From Abyssicoccus albus (GTDB lineage: Bacteria > Bacillota > Bacilli > Staphylococcales > Abyssicoccaceae): a stretch of DNA of 64,000 nt. The notes below the pieces were generated by a model that worked only from the letters and a program-made list of their open reading frames with translations, was not told the origin of the DNA and ran no database searches. Shown one piece after another: positions 50,458 to 58,128 of the stretch (position 1 is the stretch's first letter; every line of letters starts with the position of its first letter). The stretch is from assembly GCF_003815035.1 (NCBI RefSeq), contig NZ_RKRK01000004.1, positions 62,001 to 126,000 of the forward strand, in the 5' to 3' direction. A program made the position numbers and the translations under genes.

Positions 50458-51225
50458 ATGAATCAGAAAGCACGTTGGATCAAACACATTAGTATCATCG
50501 TCTTATATATTATGGCACAACTTATTGTACTGCCAGTTGCGTTAGTATATATGATTATGAATCAAGGTCAAGTTGATGAAGAAGCCGTAACAAGAATATC
50601 ATTGATTGCAAATATTATCGGATTTGTTATTGCTTTAATCATTATAGGTATTTTATTCATAAAGATTAAAGCACCCTTTGACTTCGAACTGAAGTATAGA
50701 CAACCTTGGCTCGTGTCACTTGGGTGGTTAGTATTTGGAGTTGTCTTTGCTTATATTACACAAATCATTACTTCAATCATTAATACACAAGTACTCAAAA
50801 ATCCAATGCAATCCGAGAATACGATGGAAATTATGGAAATCGCTTTTCAATATCCTTTCTTTATATTAATTGTTGCAATTTTAGGGCCAATTCTTGAAGA
50901 ACTCGTATTTCGTAAAGTATTATTTGGTGAAATTTTCAATGCGTTAAAAATTAATAAATACGTTGCATTTACCATTGCCTTTTTAATTAGTGGATTTATT
51001 TTTGCAATCGCACATATGGACTTCACACACATTATCATTTATTTAGGTATGTCATTTGTATTCTCATTAATCTATGTCATGACAGGCCGAATTATTGTAC
51101 CTATTATTGCACATGCTTTAATGAATACTATTGTAGTGATTTTACAATTTACATTTAAAGATACGATTAAAGATTTAGAACAATTCCAAGAATTATCAAA
51201 TCTAATATTCTATTTCTTTATTTAA
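50458..51225 (+). CDS. CPBP-family intramembrane metalloprotease (MroQ/YdiL-like)
   Basis: A 255-residue membrane protein with about seven helices. It has the CPBP motifs EELVFRK (EExxxR), FAIAHMD and HALMNT. ATG at 50458 follows AATAGGAGCATTATTA. It is divergent from groES, the position of mroQ in S. aureus and ydiL in B. subtilis. MroQ supports agr quorum-sensing peptide processing in S. aureus; that this protein does the same is inferred from position and family. Confidence 0.85.
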   Translation: MNQKARWIKHISIIVLYIMAQLIVLPVALVYMIMNQGQVDEEAVTRISLIANIIGFVIALIIIGILFIKIKAPFDFELKYRQPWLVSLGWLVFGVVFAYITQIITSIINTQVLKNPMQSENTMEIMEIAFQYPFFILIVAILGPILEELVFRKVLFGEIFNALKINKYVAFTIAFLISGFIFAIAHMDFTHIIIYLGMSFVFSLIYVMTGRIIVPIIAHALMNTIVVILQFTFKDTIKDLEQFQELSNLIFYFFI

Positions 51226-51283
51226 TAAATCCTAATTTGATTAAAAAAGGTGTGCATCATTACTTTAATTACAATAGAGTCTG

Positions 51284-51351
51284 GGACGTAAGTAAACCGC
51301 ACAATAAAAATAGCGATAAAATTTGATGAGGATCAAATTTTATCGCTATTT
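51284..51351 (+). repeat. AGAGTCTGGGA element with 20-bp hairpin
   Basis: AGAGTCTGGGACGTAAGTA (51284-51302) is followed by a perfect 20-bp stem (51308-51327 with 51332-51351), loop GAGG and a T-rich tail. It lies 58 nt past the mroQ stop and can end that transcript. The start resembles the element at 41411-41335. A GAGTCTGGGACATAA-like stretch is common in staphylococcal intergenic DNA as I remember it. Confidence 0.65.
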
Positions 51352-51467
51352 CTTTTATTTTATTAAAGATTTAACTACTTGCAGTAACTAATTTTCTTAT
51401 ACTTTCGGCTTTTAACTCATGAACCATATCACTCTTCCGTTTGGGATTTTGATTCATTTCCTTTCTG

Positions 51468-51682
51468 TATTCAGGGTATTTTTGATTTACTCTGAATACC
51501 AGCCTATTTTTCGACCATTTCTCTCTCGTATTCAGAGTATTTTCGATTTACTCTGAATACCAACCTATTTTTGACCCATTTCTCTCTCGTATTCAGAGTA
51601 TTTTCGATTTACTCTGAATACCAACCTATTTTTGACCCATTTCTCTCTCGTATTCAGAGTATTTTCGATTTACTCTGAATAC
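51468..51682 (+). repeat. 61-bp palindromic tandem repeat array, locus 2
   Basis: Four units start at 51468, 51529, 51590 and 51651, exactly 61 bp apart. Units two to four carry TATTCAGAGTA-TTTTCGATT-TACTCTGAATA plus a 30-bp spacer (CCAACCTATTT...CTCTCTCG) that is nearly identical between units. It lies in the 630-nt gap between convergent mroQ and the PPK2 gene. 51352-51467 and 51683-51855 hold no gene that I can see. Confidence 0.95.
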
Positions 51683-51855
51683 AGAAAAAGAGTTGAAGTT
51701 TTTAGGTATAATTAGGTTCGATTTCACAATTTTTTTGAATAGAATATCTGTGAACAGTGGTCAATTAAGATGTTATATATTATATTTTTATACATAATGA
51801 CACTTCCTTTATTATAAATACTTACATTATAAAGTAGTGTCTTTGTATTTCTTCT

Positions 51856-53298
51856 TTAATATCTTTCCACACCAAATAAACGTTTTTCACATGCTTTAAT
51901 AATTTCTTTCAGTGCATAAATTCTTGCATATTTCTTTTGATTTCCTGGGACAACATGCCATGGTGCATAATCTGTAGAGGTTTTATTGATCATATCTTCA
52001 CTTGCTTCAATATATAAATCCCAATTCTCTCGATTACGCCAATCCTCTTCAGTTATCTTCCATTGCTTATGCTCGTCTTCCTGTCGATCTTCAAAACGTT
52101 CTTGTTGTTCATCTTTATCAATTGTAATAAAAAATTTCATAATAATCGCACCATCATCTGATAACATTTTTTCATATTGATTAATTTCGTCATAAGCGCG
52201 TTTCCATTCATTAACTGAAGCGAATCCTTCAACACGCTCAACTAAAACCCGTCCATACCAACTACGATCAAAGAATTCTATATGACCGCTTCGTGGCATA
52301 TCTGTAGCAAATCTCCATAAGTAGTGATGGTCTAACTCAACATCAGTCGGTGCACTAATTGCATTGATTTTGTATCCTGTCGGATCCAATTCTTTGCGTA
52401 TCCGTTTAATATTTCCACCCTTACCTGCTGCATCAATGCCTTCATAGACTAATACAAGCGGAATCTTTCTTTCATACAGCGCGTATTGCAATTCACGCAT
52501 GCGATGTTGGAGCTTAGGTAATATTTCATTGTAATCTTCTTTATCAATTTTCTCTTTATTATTCGTTAAAATTTCTGCTTTATAATCTTTTGTGAAGTCA
52601 CCATCGACTTCACGTTTTTCATCTTTTTTAGATTTTCGTTTTAACGCATCTTCCAATGCTTCAATAATGATTTCATACATTTCTTCAACGGTTTCTTCAC
52701 GTTCTGTATAATCAATTTTATGCCAAGGGCTAAGTTTACTATCTGTTTTCTTCATGAGTTTATCCATAGTTTCTTTATATACACTCTCATCAATCGCTTG
52801 CTCATATTCTTCTGCTTTCCATTTTGTCAGAGGGTTCTTCTTTGTTTTTTCGATATGTTCTTTTCGTTTATCATCATCAATGTTTAAATAAAACTTAATA
52901 ATTTCATAATCATCTTCAATCAACATCTCTTCAAAATGTTTAATTTGCTCGATTAACACATCATAATCTTCATAAACAGATTTCTTTAGACGGTTTTCTT
53001 TATATTGAATAAACTGGGCATACCAGCTTCTAAAATATAAATTAAAACTTCCACGCTTTGGTAACGTCTTCCAATATGAATATAAAAATGGATACCTTAA
53101 ATCATCTTCGGAGGGCATTTTAGTCGCAATAAATTCAGTATACTTAGCATCTAACTTCATATATAATTCATTAGATAAACGTGACTTACCAGATGCAACA
53201 GGTCCTTCAAATAAAATCATCACAGGTATTTTCTTTTCATTGATTTCTCGTGATAACTCACCAAGCTTATTTTCTAACTTCTCTATTTTACTCGACAT
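51856..53298 (-). CDS. Two-domain polyphosphate kinase 2 (polyphosphate:AMP phosphotransferase type)
   Basis: A 480-residue tandem PPK2 protein. The N-terminal half (1-215) has a Walker A-like GPVASGKSRL; the C-terminal half (about 250-480) has GIDAAGKGGNIKRI, PTDVELDHHYLWRFATDMP and DRSWYGRVLVERVEGF. Class II enzymes of this layout phosphorylate AMP to ADP with polyphosphate, mostly through the C-terminal domain. The N-terminal half departs from the usual GxDxxGKG loop. ATG at 53298 follows GAGAGGAA. No ppk1 or ppx is in the window. Confidence 0.88.
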   Translation of the reverse strand: MSSKIEKLENKLGELSREINEKKIPVMILFEGPVASGKSRLSNELYMKLDAKYTEFIATKMPSEDDLRYPFLYSYWKTLPKRGSFNLYFRSWYAQFIQYKENRLKKSVYEDYDVLIEQIKHFEEMLIEDDYEIIKFYLNIDDDKRKEHIEKTKKNPLTKWKAEEYEQAIDESVYKETMDKLMKKTDSKLSPWHKIDYTEREETVEEMYEIIIEALEDALKRKSKKDEKREVDGDFTKDYKAEILTNNKEKIDKEDYNEILPKLQHRMRELQYALYERKIPLVLVYEGIDAAGKGGNIKRIRKELDPTGYKINAISAPTDVELDHHYLWRFATDMPRSGHIEFFDRSWYGRVLVERVEGFASVNEWKRAYDEINQYEKMLSDDGAIIMKFFITIDKDEQQERFEDRQEDEHKQWKITEEDWRNRENWDLYIEASEDMINKTSTDYAPWHVVPGNQKKYARIYALKEIIKACEKRLFGVERY

Positions 53299-53447
53299 TT
53301 CCTCTCACCTCTCCAAACCTTACAATAATTAATCATAATTAAGAGTACTTTTGTTATATGTCTTATAATTATAGTATAAAACTCAATACTTTATAAAGTT
53401 AAAGCACTAAAGACTTTAGAATTATAAATACAATTATAAAAATAAAA

Positions 53448-53472
53448 AGATATCTGCATTACACAGATATCT
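53448..53472 (-). terminator. Terminator of the LPXTG protein gene
   Basis: A 9-bp stem AGATATCTG / CAGATATCT followed by TTTTTATTTTT on the minus strand, 77 nt after the stop. The rest of the 251-nt gap is AT-rich. Confidence 0.8.
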
Positions 53473-53549
53473 AGAAAGCACGATATATTAATATTTTAAA
53501 GTGATTAAATTCAATAACTATAAAATTCTTTCATCGATTCATAATAATT

Positions 53550-54872
53550 TTAAGTACGTCTCTTTGAAAAAATTAACACAAACGCACCAATCATCGAAAT
53601 TAATAATCCAATCAATACATTCAATGATGTCTGAGATTCACCTGTTCTTGGCAATTCATCAGAAGGTGCTTCCTCAAGTTGTACATCTTGCATTTGTTGT
53701 TTGATGATTTTTTTCTCCTCATCAGAACTCTCTTTATATTGTTTTACTAACTCTTTGAACTCTTCTGTAGATTCAACTGCTTCTTCTTTCGTATCTTCAT
53801 CTAGTGAAATATTCTCTATGTCCCCCAACGTTAAACTTTCAGTAACACTTGTAACGACTTCATTATCTATACTAGAATATAACTTCTCAATTTCCATAGG
53901 ATTGAAACTTTCATTCAATGACTTAATCAAGTCTGATAATTTCTTAGTTTGTTCATTCAATGATTTAATATTATTTAATGGATCTTCAGTTTTTGAAACA
54001 CCATCATCTGATGGATCCTCATCAGTCGTTGGATTATCCGTTACTGGCTCATCTGTTGAAGGTTCGCTCGTTGTCGGCTCATTCGTCGTTGGTTCATTCG
54101 TTGGTTCGTTTGTCGGTTCATTTGTTGGTTCATTTGTTGGTTCGTTTGTCGGTTCATTCGTTGGTTCGTTTGTCGGTTCATTCGTTGGTTCGTTTGTCGG
54201 CTCATTCGTTGGTTCGTTTGTCGGTTCATTCGTCGGTTCGTTTGTCGGCTCATTCGTTGGTTCGTTTGTCGGTTCATTTGTTGGTTCGTTTGTCGGTTCA
54301 TTCGTTGGTTCATTTGTTGTTGGTTCTTCAGTGGGCTCTTGATTTGACCCATTATTAGAAGGTGGATTTGTATCTATATCGGCTGAAGGTTTTTCATTGC
54401 TATTATAATCATCATTTGACGATGTATTCTCATTTTCATTTATAGGTGGGGTTAATACTTCATCACTTGTTTGATTCATTTCTGGGACCAAATCTTCAGA
54501 CTTTATTTCTGATGAATCTGATGTTGTATTCATTTCGTCAGTAGAAGGTTCACTTAAAACTTCATCAGTGATTGCTTCATTTGTTGTATCTTCATCAACT
54601 GGTTCAACGGTCATTGTTTCTTCTTGCGTTACTGTTTCAGTAGTATTGGTTGATTCAACAGTAGATGTTTCTTTTTCTTCACTACTGGATACAGTCTCCT
54701 CATTATCAATGCTGTTACTTAATTCTGTTGTGACCTCTGTCGTTTCAACAGAATCGACATGACCTGTTTGTACTTCTTCGGTACTAGCATACAAATCTTC
54801 ATTATGGATTGGATGAATAAATACAGCTGAAGAAAGAAAAGATACAGTTAAAATTTTATAATATTTATTCAT
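53550..54872 (-). CDS. LPXTG cell-wall-anchored surface protein with PTNE tandem repeats
   Basis: A 440-residue secreted protein attached to peptidoglycan by sortase. It has a signal peptide (1-30), an acidic Ser/Thr/Glu region (30-180), about 19 copies of the four-residue unit PTNE (about 184-262), and a helical Glu/Ser/Lys segment (290-400). LPRTGE, a hydrophobic helix and KRRT form the C-terminal sorting signal. No folded adhesin domain is evident, so it looks like a repeat stalk or spacer. ATG at 54872 follows AAAGGAATTGAGCAT. The 361-nt upstream gap is about 85% A+T with no clear element. Confidence 0.88.
   Translation of the reverse strand: MNKYYKILTVSFLSSAVFIHPIHNEDLYASTEEVQTGHVDSVETTEVTTELSNSIDNEETVSSSEEKETSTVESTNTTETVTQEETMTVEPVDEDTTNEAITDEVLSEPSTDEMNTTSDSSEIKSEDLVPEMNQTSDEVLTPPINENENTSSNDDYNSNEKPSADIDTNPPSNNGSNQEPTEEPTTNEPTNEPTNEPTNEPTNEPTNEPTNEPTNEPTNEPTNEPTNEPTNEPTNEPTNEPTNEPTNEPTNEPTNEPTNEPTTNEPTTSEPSTDEPVTDNPTTDEDPSDDGVSKTEDPLNNIKSLNEQTKKLSDLIKSLNESFNPMEIEKLYSSIDNEVVTSVTESLTLGDIENISLDEDTKEEAVESTEEFKELVKQYKESSDEEKKIIKQQMQDVQLEEAPSDELPRTGESQTSLNVLIGLLISMIGAFVLIFSKRRT
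54090..54320. repeat. 12/24-bp coding minisatellite in the LPXTG gene
   Basis: Each PTNE unit is 12 bp. Neighbouring units alternate between TTCGTTGGTTCG-like and TTTGTCGGTTCA-like versions, giving a higher-order 24-bp period. The high DNA identity allows slippage or recombination to change stalk length. Confidence 0.9.
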
Positions 54873-55233
54873 ATGCTCAATTCCTTTATCTCTTATTTCT
54901 TTAGTATACAGTGACTAGATTAAAATTTTATAATAAGACAATTCATATTTATTAACTATTTATATAAATCTTTAAGTATAAATAATATATTGTTATTTAA
55001 AATAGTTAATATTAACAAAATAAAATTTATAACAGAATAAAAATTATAAAAAGTTACACATTAATTTGATTAAGTACAATAATCAATATATACTTAGTTT
55101 ATATTTCTTATTATAATAAACAAAAGTTGTAATATCTATACATATAGTTTATTGTTACAAACATTTAATAAAATACATATATCGTAATATTATAGTAAAG
55201 TAAAATATCTTTCATATATACGGAGTTGGAATT

Positions 55234-56052
55234 ATGTTCAATGATACTCACGTCGGAACCGTCCACATAAATTGTCGAAATCTAGATAATAGTATATACT
55301 TTTACACGCATTGGTTAGGGTTTACTGCTTATAAAAAAGATAAACAAGCAACTATCGTTGCAGTGGCGGAAAAACCTTTAATTATTCTTCATGAAATTGA
55401 TGAAGATGCACCTGAAAGTAATATATTAGAAAGCATAGGGATTAAACTATCTTCAATTGAACAATTAAGTCAGTTGTTTAACTTTTTGGTTGCTAAACGT
55501 TATCCAATAGAAGATGCACTAGATTACGGAGATTTCATAGGGTTTAACGTCATCGATCCTGAAGGGAATAGATTAATTTTCTATTCAGATTTTGATACAC
55601 CAAAATCGACTGAAATAAACGGTAAACCATTTGATTATCAAATGCTGACTTCTTTAAGTCATGTACCTTTGTCAAAAATAGATGACAATACTGAAATAGG
55701 ATTTATCCACCTAAACATCCCTTATGAAGAACGATATATTAACTTTTTCGTTGATGGCCTTGGCTTCGATACTAGAGATTCATCAAGTAAATTGATATGG
55801 CTTCATACTGGACAATATCATCACCATGTTGGATTACATTTACAGTCAACTCAAGATAATTATCAAATGTTAGATATCAGTACGGAATATAGTGGTCTAA
55901 AATATTTTGAAATACGATTCATCGACAAAGAGGACTTCCAGTCATTCAAGCAGTTTATGGAGGTCAGTCATTATCAATTGATTCAAGAAGATCAATCTAC
56001 TTTAATACAACTTATACCTCAATTAAAGTGTAAAGTACTCTACAAAAAATAA
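55234..56052 (+). CDS. Two-domain VOC-family protein (CatE/YfiE-like)
   Basis: A 272-residue tandem glyoxalase-fold protein. The first half has HVGTVHINCRNLDNSIYFYTHWLGF and GFNVIDPEGNRLIFYSD. The second half has IGFIHLNIPYEERYINFFVDGLGF and YHHHVGLHLQST. It resembles catechol-2,3-dioxygenase-like YfiE proteins; metal ligands are plausible but the reaction is unknown. ATG at 55234 follows ACGGAGTTGGAATT. It is monocistronic and ends at a strong terminator. Confidence 0.78.
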   Translation: MFNDTHVGTVHINCRNLDNSIYFYTHWLGFTAYKKDKQATIVAVAEKPLIILHEIDEDAPESNILESIGIKLSSIEQLSQLFNFLVAKRYPIEDALDYGDFIGFNVIDPEGNRLIFYSDFDTPKSTEINGKPFDYQMLTSLSHVPLSKIDDNTEIGFIHLNIPYEERYINFFVDGLGFDTRDSSSKLIWLHTGQYHHHVGLHLQSTQDNYQMLDISTEYSGLKYFEIRFIDKEDFQSFKQFMEVSHYQLIQEDQSTLIQLIPQLKCKVLYKK

Positions 56053-56106
56053 TTAATTTCGATACTATTAATATTAAAATCTAATAAACAGATTAATATA
56101 ATATAG

Positions 56107-56155
56107 AACAACCGACCCATCATCCTTATACGAAGTGGAGTCGGTTGTTTTTTAA
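56107..56155 (+). terminator. Terminator of the VOC gene
   Basis: AACAACCGAC / GTCGGTTGTT stem followed by TTTTTT, 55 nt past the stop. It also lies 3' of convergent tatC. Confidence 0.85.
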
Positions 56156-56226
56156 TATGTTGATTAATAAAACGAGTGTCATTATGATTATAAATGATTA
56201 TTCCATAATCATCTAACTTATTATAT

Positions 56227-56994
56227 CTATTTATCAAGCTCATCTAGAAGTGCTTGTTCTTCTGCTTTTAACCTTTTCTTATATCCAATTCTTGCAATCA
56301 AAATACTAATCTCATACAACACAATGAGTGGTAACGTGACTAATACATGTGTCATAATATCAGGTGGTGCAATAAATGATGCGACGACAAATAAAATGAA
56401 ATATGCATACTTACGATATTTTCTAAGCATCATCGGCGTCACAATACCAAGCCTTGTCAAAAACAATAATACAATTGGAAATTGAAAAATAAGTCCAAAT
56501 GGAATGGTCATTTGGAAAAGAAATGAAAAATATTCATTAATCCCAATTGTTGTCTCGATGCCCATATCAGCACTTAATAACGTCGTAAATCTAATGACCA
56601 ATGGAACAACAACATAAAAACCAAATAAAATACCAAGAATCAATAATAGTATCGCAAATGGTATATAACTCAGTGTTGCCTTTTGCTCTTTTTCGTGGAG
56701 TCCAGGTGATACAAATGCCCATGTTTGATACATGATCAGTGGTGAGACGATAATGAATGCAATTACAATCGATACAGATAAATAAATACGTAGAGGATCA
56801 ATCACTTTAAACGCATGTAAATTAAAATGCTCTGCAATTTCAATATGTTGTAAGTATTCAATAATTGGTTTCGCAAAAAATAAACTTACCATCAATGCAA
56901 TCACAAACACAACCAGTACTAATATTACACGATTCCTAAGTTCTTGAATATGTTCAGACAATTCTCTTTGTTCATCAATATCGTATTGCTTCAT
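56227..56994 (-). CDS. tatC: Sec-independent translocase subunit TatC
   Basis: The receptor for twin-arginine signal peptides, 255 residues and six membrane helices. It has LSEHIQELRNRVILVL at the N-terminus, FVSPGLHEKE and FPIVLLFLTRLGIVTPMMLRKYRKYAYFILFVVASFIAPPD. I choose ATG at 56994, directly after AAAGGAGTGAGGAG; the longer frame has no site. It works with tatA just upstream. I find no twin-arginine substrate in this window. Confidence 0.95.
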   Translation of the reverse strand: MKQYDIDEQRELSEHIQELRNRVILVLVVFVIALMVSLFFAKPIIEYLQHIEIAEHFNLHAFKVIDPLRIYLSVSIVIAFIIVSPLIMYQTWAFVSPGLHEKEQKATLSYIPFAILLLILGILFGFYVVVPLVIRFTTLLSADMGIETTIGINEYFSFLFQMTIPFGLIFQFPIVLLFLTRLGIVTPMMLRKYRKYAYFILFVVASFIAPPDIMTHVLVTLPLIVLYEISILIARIGYKKRLKAEEQALLDELDK

Positions 56995-57017
56995 CTCCTC
57001 ACTCCTTTCACACAAAA

Positions 57018-57040
57018 AATGCGACCCAGTAGGTCACATT
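57018..57040 (-). terminator. Intercistronic hairpin between tatA and tatC
   Basis: AATGCGACC / GGTCACATT stem with one mismatch, followed by TTTTTTG on the minus strand, 14 nt after the tatA stop. Partial termination here would keep TatA in excess over TatC, as the Tat pore needs. Confidence 0.7.
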
Positions 57041-57054
57041 ATTAAAATTATAAA

Positions 57055-57261
57055 TTATTTGTCTTCACTTGATTTAGTTTTAGCATTATCTTTATCCTCA
57101 TCGTCATCATCTGCAAGTCCTTTAGTAGCATCTTTGAACTCTTTCAACGTACTTCCCATCGCTTTACCAAATTCAGGTAATTTTTTAGGCCCAAATAATA
57201 TTAAAGCAAGCACAGCAATAATTATCAGACCTGTTTGACTTACAATGCCTAAAGTTAGCAT
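57055..57261 (-). CDS. tatA: Twin-arginine translocase subunit TatA
   Basis: A 68-residue pore-forming subunit. One membrane helix (about 8-22), the hinge [23 protein letters not shown] and an acidic-basic tail. It is the single TatA/E-type partner for TatC. ATG at 57261 follows AAGGGAGTG. It lies downstream of rex, with an 81-nt gap. Confidence 0.94.
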   Translation of the reverse strand: MLTLGIVSQTGLIIIAVLALILFGPKKLPEFGKAMGSTLKEFKDATKGLADDDDEDKDNAKTKSSEDK

Positions 57262-57342
57262 GTTATAACACTCCCTTAAAAAATTAGTTTAAAAATATTC
57301 TCTCACGAGTTATTTAAATAATATTTATATTGATATTTATAA

Positions 57343-57972
57343 TTACAATTCATGATTCATTCGATATATCAATGACTGCAATTCAACACTCAAGTCTATA
57401 TTTTGCACGTATATTCCTTCCCGTGTTGTAATTCTAGTCGGTGTAAAATTAAGTATACCTTTAATTCCAGCGTTTGTCACGTTGTCTACAACATTTTGCG
57501 CATCCTCTTTAGGGACTGTTAAAATAGCGATATCGACGTGATGTTCCTTTATAAATAACGTCATATCTGAAGCGTCATATAGGGGAACCGACAGTTTTTC
57601 TCTTAATATACTATTATTTGTATCAAAGGCTGCAATAATTTCCATTGATTCATCTAGCTGCTTAAATTTATATTGAAGAAGAGCCTTCCCTAAATTACCA
57701 ACACCAATTAATATCACTTTTCGCTTACCGCTCGGGGTTAACATCTTTTCAAAGAAATATAATAACTTGTCAACTTCATAGCCATATCCTTTTTTACCAA
57801 ATGTACCGAAATATGACAAATCCTTTCTAATTGTGGCCGCATCAATTCCTAATTGTTCACTAATCACTTTAGATGAAACTCTATTTTGACCTGACTCTTT
57901 AAGATGAGTAACCAGACGATAGTATATTGGTAGCCGTTCAATCGTTGCTTGAGGAATACTTCTATGATCCAT
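57343..57972 (-). CDS. rex: Redox-sensing transcriptional repressor Rex
   Basis: A 209-residue repressor of fermentation and anaerobic genes that lets go of DNA when NADH rises. Winged helix ISEQLGIDAATIRKDLSYFGTFGKKGYGY, Rossmann fold ILIGVGNLGKALL, and the swapped C-terminal helix ending LQSLIYRMNHEL. ATG at 57972 follows TAGGAGGAGATAAAG. A Rex-like box overlaps its leader. Confidence 0.96.
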   Translation of the reverse strand: MDHRSIPQATIERLPIYYRLVTHLKESGQNRVSSKVISEQLGIDAATIRKDLSYFGTFGKKGYGYEVDKLLYFFEKMLTPSGKRKVILIGVGNLGKALLQYKFKQLDESMEIIAAFDTNNSILREKLSVPLYDASDMTLFIKEHHVDIAILTVPKEDAQNVVDNVTNAGIKGILNFTPTRITTREGIYVQNIDLSVELQSLIYRMNHEL

Positions 57973-57986
57973 CTTTATCTCCTCCT

Positions 57987-58004
57987 ATGTGATTGTATTC
58001 ACAG
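57987..58004. promoter_or_regulatory. Rex-like box in the rex leader (possible autoregulation)
   Basis: ATGTGATTGTATTCACAG holds the perfect core TGTGA-N6-TCACA of Rex operators. It lies 14-32 nt upstream of the rex ATG, just downstream of a possible -10 TATAAT (minus strand, near 58015-58020), where binding would block transcription. Confidence 0.65.
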
Positions 58005-58128
58005 TGTAATTTATTATATCATACATATACATATGTCTGATATGTAATATATCAAAATTTATGAATTAAGTTTGACATTTTCAACACGTCATTATTGTTG
58101 TATGATTATAAAGAATGGAAGTGAAATG

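Noticed and set aside
51468-51682. CRISPR array (31-bp palindromic repeats, 30-bp spacers)
   Set aside because: The spacers are nearly identical between units and similar between loci, there are only 3-4 units, and no cas genes are nearby.
53701-54342. Long plus-strand reading frame with VGSFVGS repeats opposite the LPXTG gene
   Set aside because: It is the antisense of the PTNE repeat; a 12-bp period keeps several frames open. No start signal, and the LPXTG frame has a signal peptide and sorting signal.
54873-55233. Small genes or RNA in the AT-rich gap
   Set aside because: No reading frame with a ribosome site and no stable hairpin could be supported.
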